From: Candidatus Zixiibacteriota bacterium
GTDB lineage: Bacteria; Zixibacteria; MSB-5A5; UBA10806; 4484-95
Direction of reading: 5' to 3'
DNA: 38,227 bases
NCBI GenBank assembly: GCA_021159005.1
Contig: JAGGSN010000100.1
Coordinates: forward strand, 1 to 38,227
Part shown: positions 6,665-14,362 of the stretch, piece by piece
Position numbering within the stretch: the first letter of the stretch is position 1
Layout: each line of letters starts with the position of its first letter
The notes under the pieces: generated by a model
Database searches by the model: none
What the model was told of the DNA's origin: nothing
Seen by the model: the letters and a program-made list of their open reading frames with translations, nothing else
Translations under genes and position numbers: made by a program

Positions 6665-8697
6665 ATGACAAAGAAAAATAAATTCAAAGACAAGATTCTT
6701 TTAACGATATTTATATATTTTATTTTTATATTAATGTTGCGGCTAATCAGCTCCTTTTTCCCGAAAGAACGGTTATGGGGATTAAATCAAGCGGCTTTTA
6801 CCGATTGGACTATCATCATTTACCCGGTGCTTTTTGTTTTAGGCCTCTACTAATTTATAAAAGCGCGAAAAGAAACAAATTTATTTAGCTTTGCCGAAAA
6901 CGGCAGAGGATATAAGATATTTCCATGGTTAGCTATTGTAATCTCCGGAATCTGTTTTTACCTGCTGTCCGTTGATTCATATTTTTTAGGGGATGGTTAT
7001 TCGATTCTTTCGATAATTCAGGAGCAAAATAGGGGTTTTAAAAAAATTGAAGCCGGTGCATCATTTGTCAGTAGTTTCGTTATATCGCGCTGCTCGGCTC
7101 ATATAATTACGAAAATGCCCTAAAGGCATACCAAAGCGTTTCTATTATATCCGGTACTATTTTCATGATTGCGCTGGTTTACTATGGCAGAAAGATCACC
7201 GACAATTTATTTTCATATTACTCTTTTGTATTATTAAATGTTATTTCGGCTATCACGCTTCTGTTTTTCGGTTATGTTGAAAATTATTCATTGGTAACGG
7301 CGTTTGTATACATATTTCTATTGTCGGGGATATCGGCTCTTAAGAACCAGCGCAAATCGTTCGTACCTTATATAGCATTAATTATCGCCTACTTTCTTCA
7401 TAAAATTGCTATAGTATATTTACCGGCTTTAGTAGTTTATACTTTGTTGACATTTACAAAACATAAGACCAGAAAATATTTACTGGAAAAGTTAAAATAT
7501 CTGACACCCGGTTTAATAATATTATTTATAATCTTTTATGCATTAATAAAGACTGTTGGTCCGTTATTCTGGAAGTTAGTATTCTTATCGCCGGTAAAAG
7601 ACCAATTCACTTTAGATAATTATACATTGTTTTCTCCAAACCATCTATTGGATTTTCTTAACCTGTCAATATTTATAATACCCATATCATTGCTGTTTTT
7701 AATTATTGTTTTAATTGACGGCAAAAGGAAAAAAGAATTATATAAATCAATCGCCGATTGGAAATTTTTAACATCCGCCGCCATTGTCGGCCTTCTGTCC
7801 GCATTTATTTTTGAACCGAAATTATGTATGGGAAGAGACTGGGATTTAATGTCGACAATGTTTATCGGAGCATATGTCGCCGGAATTTATTTATGGATTG
7901 ACAGATATGGCTCAAATAAGCATTATAGTATTATAACGGTTCTTTTGTTAGCTATTAACTTATCGATATTCATTCCTTGGCTGTCGCTGCATAATTCAAA
8001 AAAAGGTCTTGCCGCCTACAGCTTAAATATATCCAAACTTGACGTAAAACACGGCAGATTCGGTCTGTTTTTAGCGATCGCGTTAAGTAAAATCAAGAAT
8101 AATAAAACAGAAACATATATGCTTAAACAGTATGAAAGAATTAATTTCCCCGAAATTAAATATTACAACAAGGGATTGGAGTATTTAAATAAACGTGATT
8201 TCTCGAAAGCGGAAGAATATTTTAATATGGCTATTCGTAATAATCCTCAAGTCCCCGATTTATATTTAAAAAAAGCAAACTGTCAATTTTCAACAGGAAG
8301 ATATAGAGAATCGTTAAATACGCTCAGAATCGCTTTAGCGTTAAATCCAAGTTTTTCCGCTAACCATTATTTGATTGCTTTAAATTATGCTGCTTTAGGA
8401 GACTATGATAAAAGTCTAAAATCTTTGCATAAGAGCATCTATCACGATAAAACCAACCCCGATCCCTATATGTCATTAGGCCATTATTACTATAACACCA
8501 ACAAATTTGATTCATCGCTATATTATTTTACCTGCCTTCCGGATACCGTTTTTCCACCCGAGATATATTATCGGCTTGGATTGACACAGTTAGCAATGAA
8601 TAAAAATCAAGAAGCATTTGCTAATTTCAGCAAATATATAGAAGTGGGCGCTGATTCGGCAATTATCAAAGAGATTAAAGCAAAATATATTAAGTAA
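6665..8697 (+). pseudogene. Broken polytopic membrane protein with C-terminal TPR repeats
   Basis: Starting at ATG 6665, the frame (MTKKNKFKDKILL...) meets TAA at 6851-6853 and then continues in the same frame with sensible membrane-protein sequence (SGICFYLLSVDSYFLGDGYS) to about 7075. There the coding frame shifts by one base and runs on as ALLGSYNYENAL through to TAA at 8697. Joined, this gives roughly 675 residues: about ten or more membrane segments, a MGRDWDLMS motif in a loop, and three to four TPR units in the last 180 residues (GLEYLNKRDFSKAEEYF and similar). The layout recalls large GT-C-type or O-antigen-ligase-like membrane proteins carrying TPRs, but I cannot assign a reaction. 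One stop plus one shift suggests a decaying gene. Two sequencing errors are the alternative. The 3' part alone (510 residues from ATG 7165) could still be translated. Confidence 0.75.
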
Positions 8698-8919
8698 GAG
8701 TTCCCGATACTTTCATCATTAGTATTTCGATAGCATATATGTGCATGTATTGTATACTTTAAAGAAATAAGGCGTCGGATTTGTTTCTTCAAGCTCATCT
8801 TCTACAGTTCAATTTATTAAGCTATTTCCACCGGTGCCTTCATGCGTCGCCAGGAACCCTTTCCTGACGATATGGAAATTCGAGTGATTACAGTGTAATA
8901 ATAAAATGTGTTGGTTATA

Positions 8920-8988
8920 CCTCATGATGGAGTAAAGCGACATCATGAGGGGTTTACATGTAAGTCCGGCGTCAGGATGTGTCCGCAG
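8920..8988. repeat. 69-bp hairpin repeat, copy 1
   Basis: CCTCATGATG (8920-8929) pairs with CATCATGAGG (8941-8950) around an 11-base loop, GAGTAAAGCGA. A conserved tail of 38 bases ends in GTCCGCAG. It matches 11557-11625 with only three differences, two of which change both sides of one base pair (T-A here, G-C there). Confidence 0.85.
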
Positions 8989-8993
8989 CCAAG

Positions 8994-9129
8994 CAGGTCG
9001 GGTTCCGACTCGCCGAAGGCGAGGAGAAACCCGACACCTCCACATTGCTATAAGATTGATGGTGATTATTGAGTATATTTTGAATAATAAACGCGCCGAA
9101 GAGGCAGGTTTTGTCCGCGGCGGCGGATG
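8994..9129. repeat. GTCGGGTT...AACCCGAC hairpin and long repeat, copy B
   Basis: GTCGGGTT (8997-9004) pairs with AACCCGAC (9028-9035). Inside, CTCGCC pairs with GGCGAG around GAA. The following bases to 9129 repeat 6441-6546. A shorter relative of the hairpin is at 11406-11436. The GGGTTCCGACTC stretch mimics a tRNA T-arm, but no tRNA fold surrounds it. Confidence 0.75.
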
Positions 9130-9171
9130 CCTTGCTAACTACAGGCTATTTATTTACATGTTTAACAATCA

Positions 9172-9227
9172 ATTTAATAGCCGACCTTTTAGGGTCGGAG
9201 CGGGCTTAAAAAGCCCGCCTATTAAAT
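9172..9227. repeat. Three-way-junction palindrome
   Basis: The outer stem is ATTTAATAG (9172-9180) with CTATTAAAT (9219-9227). Hairpin one is CCGACC (9181-9186) with GGTCGG (9193-9198). Hairpin two is GCGGGCTT (9200-9207) with AAGCCCGC (9211-9218). Only one base (9199) is left unpaired at the junction. It could be a structured RNA in the importer leader region or a transposable palindrome. Confidence 0.7.
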
Positions 9228-9311
9228 ACTTAGTATTGTTTCGCATCCCTCAGGATAGTCCGCCGCGGTGTATACCCTACTTGCTAATATACAAAACAAG
9301 CGAAATCCATC

Positions 9312-9341
9312 TTGACACAACCAGCATTTTACGCTTAGTAT
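9312..9341 (+). promoter_or_regulatory. Candidate promoter of the ABC importer
   Basis: A perfect TTGACA (9312-9317), 18 bases, then TAGTAT (9336-9341). Transcription would begin at or next to the ATG at 9348. No Shine-Dalgarno sequence precedes that ATG, so the message may be leaderless. Confidence 0.55.
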
Positions 9342-9347
9342 TCAAAC

Positions 9348-10526
9348 ATGAAAAAACTGCTTTTAATTATTAGCGTATTGTTAATATCCTGCGCCGGCAA
9401 GCAGGATACAAACACAATCGAGTTCTGGCAGTTCTGGTCTGACCCCAAAGCCAAACCGGTTATCGAATCGGCTGTAAGCCAGTTTGAGAGCGAAAACCCC
9501 GGCTGGAAAGTCAATATCACCGATTTGACCTGGTCGGATGGTCATCAAAAAATCGTAGTCGCTTTCGGCGCGGGCAATCCGCCCGACCTGCTGGAGCTTG
9601 GCTCGGATTGGATTGCCGAGTTTGCCGCCGGTAATGCCCTGTCGCAAATCTCTTATGACACCTCGAAATATTTCTTAGCCGAGCCGGGAATATTTGAAAA
9701 CAATATTTATGCCAAGCCGTGGTTTTTAGCCTCGCGGATATTCTATTTCAACAAGTCTCTGCTCGATAGCGCCAATGTCGGCCTGCCGGATGACTGGGAC
9801 GAATTGCTTGATGCCTGTAATACAATTGATGCCCTTGGGGATGACATTGCCGGTTTCGGCGCCAACTCTGCCGAGCCGCATCGGCTATACAAAAAGTTTT
9901 TGCCCTTTGTCTGGAGCTGCGGCGGCAGTATTATCAATAACGGCAAAATCAATCTCAATACACCTGAGATTCTAAAGGCGCTTGAGTATTACGGTAAACT
10001 TACAAAATGCGGGCAGGTAGAAACACAACGTCATCTTGAGGATGCTTTCTATGAGGGCAGGATTGGCTTCCTGATTTCAGGCGGCTGGTTGTACAAACGC
10101 CTTAAAACGATTACACCGTCATTTGAGTATCAGCTTGCGCCTATGCTTGGCTGTCATATGGGCGAGGTTGGCTGGTCATTCGCAGGCGGTGAGTATTTAG
10201 TGATGCCGCAAAAATCCGACAAGAAACAGGCGGCTCGAAAGCTGATGAATATAGTTACCCTGTATGAAAACACCAAAGCCCTGTGCGATTCGGTCGGGTT
10301 CGGTTATCCATCACAAAAAGACAATCTCTTGGATGAAACAGCAGAAGAGGCGTCAGTTTTTCATAAGCAATTGATACACTCCAAATCAACGCCTGTTCAT
10401 CCGCGATGGGTATATATCGAGAGCATCATCGAGGAGATGGTAGAGCAGGTTACGCTGGGGCGGATGGCTCCCGATACGGCAATCGAAAATGCTCAGGCAA
10501 AAATCGAGCAGGCTTTAGGAAATTGA
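9348..10526 (+). CDS. ABC transporter substrate-binding lipoprotein, carbohydrate type (family 1)
   Basis: Captures a solute, probably a sugar or oligosaccharide, and delivers it to the two permeases encoded next. The N-terminus MKKLLLIISVLLISC is a lipoprotein signal with C15 as the lipidated residue. The mature part begins with the TIEFWQFWSD strand and has the FGAGNPPDLLELGSDW, PWFLASRIFYFNK and GRIGFLISGGW segments typical of family 1 binding proteins (MalE/UgpB-like). At 392 residues it is normal in length. The gene has a TTGACA promoter at 9312 and no ribosome-binding site, hinting at a leaderless transcript. Its stop overlaps the TTG start of the next gene, so translation is probably coupled. 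The ligand cannot be assigned. Confidence 0.9.
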   Translation: MKKLLLIISVLLISCAGKQDTNTIEFWQFWSDPKAKPVIESAVSQFESENPGWKVNITDLTWSDGHQKIVVAFGAGNPPDLLELGSDWIAEFAAGNALSQISYDTSKYFLAEPGIFENNIYAKPWFLASRIFYFNKSLLDSANVGLPDDWDELLDACNTIDALGDDIAGFGANSAEPHRLYKKFLPFVWSCGGSIINNGKINLNTPEILKALEYYGKLTKCGQVETQRHLEDAFYEGRIGFLISGGWLYKRLKTITPSFEYQLAPMLGCHMGEVGWSFAGGEYLVMPQKSDKKQAARKLMNIVTLYENTKALCDSVGFGYPSQKDNLLDETAEEASVFHKQLIHSKSTPVHPRWVYIESIIEEMVEQVTLGRMAPDTAIENAQAKIEQALGN

Positions 10527-11386
10527 AAAAGCACAATACGCTAATCCTTATATCGCCGTGGCTGTTAACCCTTCTGATTTTTTGGGCGTTTCCCATAGTC
10601 TATTCGCTTGGCTTGTCGTTCACCAACTATTCGATATTCGGTAAAACATCATTTGTAGGGTTTGCCAATTTTATCAAACTGTTTTCCGATTCATCATTTT
10701 TGCAGGCTCTGAAAAACACCTCGTTTTTTGTCTTTGGCACTATCCCATTCACAACCGTTATCGCCTTGATACTGGCTGTGCTGATTGCGGAAAAAGTACC
10801 CGGACATAAGATATTCCAAGCGGGATATTTCATCCCCTCGATAACCTCAATGGTAGTTATCGCCCTGATATTTTCAAGCCTGTATGCTCGGGATGGCTAC
10901 TTACATATATTGGGCCGGTTAGCCGGCATAGACGTGCCTGCCAATGGCTACCTGTTTTCAATCTCAACAGCCCTGCCGGCAATTATGGTAATGGATATCT
11001 GGGTGGCGATAGGCTATTATGTGCTTCTATTCTTAGCCGGCATCAAGAGCATCCCGATTGAGATTAACGAAGCCGCCAAATTGGACGGCGCCGGTTTTTG
11101 GCGGCGGCTGTATTCGGTAACATTGCCTCAGATTACGCCCATATTGTTATTCATCTTAGTGATTAACACTATCAGGTCGTTTCAGGTATTTATCGAGATA
11201 TACGTAATGACCAAAGGCGGGCCATTAGGCTCGACCTCGACTGTGGTATATTTCGTATTCGAGCAGGGCTTGCAGAAATTCAATATGGGATATGCCTCGG
11301 CGGCGGCGTATTTGCTGTTTGTGATTATACTCGGGTTCTCGCTTTTGCAGATGAAACTGCTAGCGCGCCGGGGGTCTGTAAATTGA
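10523..11386 (+). CDS. Sugar ABC transporter permease, MalF/UgpA type
   Basis: Inner-membrane subunit of the importer, 287 residues with about six membrane spans. The cytoplasmic EAA loop that docks on the ATPase is clear: EAAKLDGAGFWRR followed by LPQITP. I place the start at TTG 10523, where ATTGA overlaps the stop of the binding-protein gene and AGGA lies just upstream. The frame stays open back to ATG 10406, but that extension (MGIYREHHRGDGR...) is merely the alternate frame of the lipoprotein gene and has no membrane-protein character. The partner permease follows after 275 bases of repeats. No ATPase gene is present, so a shared MalK/UgpC-like ATPase encoded elsewhere is required. Confidence 0.9.
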   Translation: MKKHNTLILISPWLLTLLIFWAFPIVYSLGLSFTNYSIFGKTSFVGFANFIKLFSDSSFLQALKNTSFFVFGTIPFTTVIALILAVLIAEKVPGHKIFQAGYFIPSITSMVVIALIFSSLYARDGYLHILGRLAGIDVPANGYLFSISTALPAIMVMDIWVAIGYYVLLFLAGIKSIPIEINEAAKLDGAGFWRRLYSVTLPQITPILLFILVINTIRSFQVFIEIYVMTKGGPLGSTSTVVYFVFEQGLQKFNMGYASAAAYLLFVIILGFSLLQMKLLARRGSVN

Positions 11387-11456
11387 GAGTGCAGAAAGAA
11401 AGCAGGTCGGGCTCCGACCGGAGGGAGAAGCCCGACATTCTTAGGTTGACAGATAG

Positions 11457-11480
11457 TTGGCGCACGAGGACGTACGCCAA
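11457..11480. repeat. TTGGCRYACG-AGGA-CGTAYGCCAA hairpin, copy 1
   Basis: Ten-base arms around an AGGA loop with one mismatch. A perfect copy is at 12491-12514, so copies lie between and just after the two permease genes. Confidence 0.7.
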
Positions 11481-11556
11481 CCGCGAAAGCTTTGGTTGAT
11501 GATAAAATTGGGCATATGCAATACGCCCCTACGCGTGATAGCATGTATATGTTATC

Positions 11557-11625
11557 CCTCAGGATGGAGTAAAGCGACATCCTGAGGCGTTTACATGTAA
11601 GTCCGGCGTCAGGATGTGTCCGCAG
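11557..11625. repeat. 69-bp hairpin repeat, copy 2
   Basis: CCTCAGGATG (11557-11566) pairs with CATCCTGAGG (11578-11587) around the same 11-base loop as copy 1 at 8920-8988. The tail through GTCCGCAG is conserved. Only three bases differ between copies. Confidence 0.85.
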
Positions 11626-11661
11626 TAGCGTCCTTCCATCCTGACGCATATAAGGAGTTTT

Positions 11662-12480
11662 TTGAAACAGCCGACATATAAAATATTTCTTTCGATACTT
11701 ATGGGGTTTGTGCTTATCGGCATGCTTTTTCCGCTGTTCTATATGGCGATAGTATCATTCAAAGATGTTTCATTATCAAGCGGGTTAAATATATTATTCG
11801 GCGGAGATTTCACCTATGACAATTACAGTCAAATATTTTCCCGCGGCGGTATCGGCAGATATATGTTCAACAGCATGTTCGTAGCGATGGTAGTAACTGT
11901 CGGCAATATCATTTTCTGCATGATGTCCGGCTATGCGCTGGCGCGGCGAAATTTCCTTGGCAACAAGCTCTTATTCATATCGGCTGCGGCTGTGCTGATG
12001 ATACCCCAGCATGTAGTAATCATACCGGTGTTCATCTTAGTCAGCAAGCTGGGATTTCATGACACTTACTGGGCGTTGATACTCCCCTGGCTGGTGAATC
12101 CGCTGGGGATATTTCTGATGCGGCAATACATCTCGAACCTTCCCGATGACTGCGAGCAGGCGGCGCGAATAGATGGCGCCGGCGAGTTTCGGATACTTTT
12201 TCAAATCGTAATGCCATTATGCAAACCGGCTTTGGCGGTTCTGGCGGTGCAGGTATTCTTGACTAACTGGAACTCGTTTTTATATCCGTTCATACTGACA
12301 TCCTCGCCCAAGCTTTACACTTTGCCGGTTGGTTTAGCCATGATGCAGGGCTTACAGCAGATAAATCTCGGTCAGTTGATGGCGGGTTCGACAATTGCGG
12401 CATTGCCGGTGATTATCGTATTCCTGTTTTTCCAGAGACAGATTACCGAGGGGATAACGGCGGGGGCGGTTAAGGGGTGA
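11662..12480 (+). CDS. Sugar ABC transporter permease, MalG/UgpE type
   Basis: Second inner-membrane subunit of the importer, 272 residues and about six spans. The EAA motif reads EQAARIDGAGEFRI followed by MPLCKPAL, as in MalG-type permeases, which also share the LPDDCEQAARIDGAG context and the GLAMMQGL stretch near the C-terminus. The start is a TTG at 11662, preceded by AAGGAG four bases away. No better start lies nearby. The gene belongs with the lipoprotein and first permease although 275 bases of repeat separate it from the latter, so either the transcript reads through several strong hairpins or expression of this subunit is reduced. Confidence 0.9.
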   Translation: MKQPTYKIFLSILMGFVLIGMLFPLFYMAIVSFKDVSLSSGLNILFGGDFTYDNYSQIFSRGGIGRYMFNSMFVAMVVTVGNIIFCMMSGYALARRNFLGNKLLFISAAAVLMIPQHVVIIPVFILVSKLGFHDTYWALILPWLVNPLGIFLMRQYISNLPDDCEQAARIDGAGEFRILFQIVMPLCKPALAVLAVQVFLTNWNSFLYPFILTSSPKLYTLPVGLAMMQGLQQINLGQLMAGSTIAALPVIIVFLFFQRQITEGITAGAVKG

Positions 12481-12490
12481 TTGCATATAG

Positions 12491-12556
12491 TTGGCATACG
12501 AGGACGTATGCCAATCACGAAATTGCCAATGTGGGCGGCACACGTCCCCGTGTGCC
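12491..12556. repeat. Two hairpins after the importer operon
   Basis: TTGGCATACG (12491-12500) pairs exactly with CGTATGCCAA (12505-12514) around AGGA. GGCACAC (12537-12543) pairs with GTGTGCC (12550-12556). They lie just past the second permease and before a convergent small gene, so they could attenuate transcription from either side, but no T-tract follows. Confidence 0.65.
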
Positions 12557-12568
12557 CCATCGCTAAAG

Positions 12569-12778
12569 TTATTCTTCTTTTTTCATCTTCTTGAGTTGAG
12601 CTGCCAAAGTACTCCAAATAAATATCAAGTGAATACCTGCTCCCGCCGAGAGAATAAGAGAGATTTCATCATAGCATCCTGTGCCTTTCAGCTTTAAGGA
12701 GCATCCGATGATTACTGCTCCCCAAATAATAGCGCTTGCTATTATAAAAATTCCGATTGTTTGTTTTTTCTTATCCAT
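12569..12778 (-). CDS. Small two-helix membrane protein of unknown function
   Basis: A 69-residue protein whose family I do not recognise. It has a positively charged start (MDKKKQ), a first membrane span (IGIFIIASAIIWGAVIIGCSL), a short polar loop with KGTGCYDE, a second span (LILSAGAGIHLIFIW) and a lysine-rich tail (KKMKKEE). Both termini are therefore expected in the cytoplasm. AAAGGAG lies five bases before the ATG, which makes this a believable gene rather than a chance frame. It converges with the importer operon and lies downstream of the AT-rich gene pair on the same strand, separated from it by a terminator-like hairpin. Small size and two helices loosely recall AtpZ/AtpI-like proteins, but no diagnostic motif supports that. 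Confidence 0.65.
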   Translation of the reverse strand: MDKKKQTIGIFIIASAIIWGAVIIGCSLKLKGTGCYDEISLILSAGAGIHLIFIWSTLAAQLKKMKKEE

Positions 12779-12938
12779 TTATTCTCCTTTTAATTGTTTT
12801 ATAAATCGTTCGAGCACTTGGGATATTTTCATGTTGAAAATTATGAGATACATTTTCTATTGTCAAGTTTAAACCGGTTTCCTCAGCAAGCAGGGTATCC
12901 GGCGCGGCGGACGAGACCTGTATATACGGTTCCCCGGC

Positions 12939-12968
12939 AAAAATAGGCAGGAGTCGGGGACTCCTGCC
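12939..12968 (-). terminator. Intrinsic terminator after the R-x4-H gene
   Basis: On the minus strand GGCAGGAGTC pairs with GACTCCTGCC around CCC and is followed by TATTTTTG, about 27 bases past the stop of the 12996-13844 gene. A diverged copy with the same T-tract lies downstream of the amidase gene at 14620-14655. Confidence 0.7.
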
Positions 12969-12995
12969 CTACTTAGCTGTATGAATTAAATAATC

Positions 12996-13844
12996 TTAGT
13001 TACCAATATTATCATATAACAACTTATAGAATTCATTGATCCAATCACATGCTTCATCGAAACTTTGTGATAATGAATCATCTAATATCTCTTGTTTTTG
13101 ACCTATTGTTACTCTTGAAGTTTCATGGTTTATATTTACATTTATATGACCTTTATGAGTCAAATCTGTTCGTCTTGAACAAAATTTACTAAAAAATTCT
13201 GGCATTTGGGGCATATCTAGAGATTCCTCATACATCTTATTGAATTCTTTGTTTTCATATTCTATTCTTTGTGATAATGCATAAGAAAACTCGATGTAGA
13301 GTACTAAATTCTTATATAATTCAATTAAAGGAGTTTTTTCCATTTCAGGAAGATCAATCTGAATTACCGTATTATGGATTTTTATAATATTAGTGTTACT
13401 CTTAAAAATATTATCAGGGATTACCTTAGATGTTGGCACCAATACTTGTGTTGTATTAACCATTGTACTTCCAGATATTGATGTGCCGTTTGGTTCAATA
13501 TATGTTGTTTGATTAAGGTTCCAATCTATACCTGCCGCTGTAACTTCAAAACTAGGGTCTTTATACTGTATTGCATAACAGTTAAGTATGTCTTGTGTAT
13601 TTAATTTTTTAATTTCTTTAAATTTAGAATGTATTGCTCTACATTCTACTTGAATTATTCCCATGGCATCTCTCATTAGTAATAGATAGATTGTGATTGG
13701 AATTCCAAAATTCGTTTCTTTTAACAGATTGCTTTTTTTTGATTTATCATTTTCTAATTTCTTGTATAATTTTATTTGATAAGGTATTCTTTTCTGATCA
13801 TCATAATCGCTAAAAAACTTTCCATAATTTCCATCCATTTGCAT
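12996..13844 (-). CDS. Unknown protein with an R-x4-H motif in a helical C-terminal half (possible HEPN-like)
   Basis: A 282-residue soluble protein with no signal peptide or membrane span. I do not recognise its family. The middle (residues 100-165) looks beta-rich, with Asn/Thr/Ser-rich strands. Residues about 170-275 look helical. Within that part R225-T-D-L-T-H230 matches the spacing of the R-x4-6-H motif of HEPN ribonuclease-type domains, and the following KGHI also resembles such contexts. This is a motif-level resemblance only. The gene is clearly more AT-rich than its neighbours, follows the coiled-coil gene after 44 bases, and ends in a strong terminator hairpin. GAAAGGA upstream of the ATG supports the start. 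A toxin or defence role is conceivable but unproven. Confidence 0.7.
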   Translation of the reverse strand: MQMDGNYGKFFSDYDDQKRIPYQIKLYKKLENDKSKKSNLLKETNFGIPITIYLLLMRDAMGIIQVECRAIHSKFKEIKKLNTQDILNCYAIQYKDPSFEVTAAGIDWNLNQTTYIEPNGTSISGSTMVNTTQVLVPTSKVIPDNIFKSNTNIIKIHNTVIQIDLPEMEKTPLIELYKNLVLYIEFSYALSQRIEYENKEFNKMYEESLDMPQMPEFFSKFCSRRTDLTHKGHINVNINHETSRVTIGQKQEILDDSLSQSFDEACDWINEFYKLLYDNIGN

Positions 13845-13888
13845 ATTAGCATCCTTTCAAGATTATGTGTGTACTGATAACTTGAAAA

Positions 13889-14362
13889 TTAGTATCCTAA
13901 TTCTTCTCTAAATTCATCGCCATATTCTATAAACATCTTTTGGGCATAATCAGTAGCTTCTCTCTTAGCATTGGCAATATCCTTCCGATGATTATTCTTT
14001 AGTGCTATTATTTTACTTTCATAGTTTCTTATCAATTTTTCAATATTATCTTTATGTTCGATACTTAATGATTCAATTTTGCTCTTCATATTATAAATGA
14101 TTATATTTTTATGGCGAACTTCTTTTTTTAACCGCTCATATTCTCTTGAGATATCTACTTCCGGATCGGTTACTAAATCTAAGACTGTGTTTACTTCATT
14201 CAAGGTATTTTTACATAATGCCAATAAGGATTCTGATTGTTTTACTAATTGCTTTCTAGTCTGGTTGTCAATATTCAATTTTTCAATATTTTCCTGAACG
14301 AATGAAATTTCACCATTAAAACGATTAATAATATCCTCTAAATAAGATGCATATCCCATCAT
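13889..14362 (-). CDS. Coiled-coil protein of unknown function
   Basis: A 157-residue protein, mostly charged heptad-like helix. Residues about 10-60 and 75-135 (for example RLKKEVRHKNIIIYNMKSKIESL) should form coiled coils around a short acidic linker, DLVTDPEVDI. There is no signal peptide, membrane span or enzymatic motif. Two ATG codons are adjacent. The second, at 14357-14359, has the better distance from GAGGG, so the first residue may be dispensable. It is the first gene of an AT-rich pair and is followed after 44 bases by the R-x4-H protein, which suggests a functional couple such as a structural or antitoxin-like partner. That role is inference only. Confidence 0.65.
   Translation of the reverse strand: MMGYASYLEDIINRFNGEISFVQENIEKLNIDNQTRKQLVKQSESLLALCKNTLNEVNTVLDLVTDPEVDISREYERLKKEVRHKNIIIYNMKSKIESLSIEHKDNIEKLIRNYESKIIALKNNHRKDIANAKREATDYAQKMFIEYGDEFREELGY

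Larger units (their letters stand above)
8698..9347. other. Repeat-rich intergenic region upstream of the ABC importer
   Basis: No gene is supported in these 650 bases. A frame of about 140 codons crosses the repeats at 8945-9373 but has no recognisable domain, and its end overlaps the lipoprotein gene. The region holds the conserved 69-base hairpin repeat (8920-8988), the long repeat copy B, a three-way-junction-like palindrome (9172-9227) and the importer promoter. Confidence 0.6.
11387..11661. other. Repeat block between the two permease genes
   Basis: No gene is seen. The block carries a GTCGGGCT/AGCCCGAC hairpin (11406-11436), a TTGGCGCACG/CGTACGCCAA hairpin (11457-11480), a CCCCTACGCG fragment (near 11517-11536) and the 69-base hairpin repeat (11557-11625), ending just before the AAGGAG of the second permease. 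It looks like serial insertion of repeats into an operon that was once compact. Confidence 0.7.

Noticed and set aside
6845-7095. Programmed stop readthrough or frameshifting in the membrane/TPR gene
   Set aside because: No slippery heptamer with a downstream stem at the shift, and needing two recoding events in one gene is less likely than decay or sequence error.
8994-9035. Possible tRNA T-arm (GGGTTCCGACTC inside a GC-rich hairpin)
   Set aside because: No acceptor, D or anticodon arm can be built around it, and the sequence belongs to a repeat with other copies near 6285 and 11406.
8945-9373. A frame of about 140 codons across the repeat region
   Set aside because: It runs through palindromic repeats, has no domain or ribosome-binding site, and overlaps the start of the lipoprotein gene.
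10406-10522. N-terminal extension of the first permease
   Set aside because: It is the alternate frame of the lipoprotein gene, arginine- and glycine-rich and without membrane-protein character. The TTG overlapping the stop fits better.
8920-11625. CRISPR array from repeated hairpin sequences
   Set aside because: Copies are thousands of bases apart, have no regular spacers, and no cas gene is in the window.
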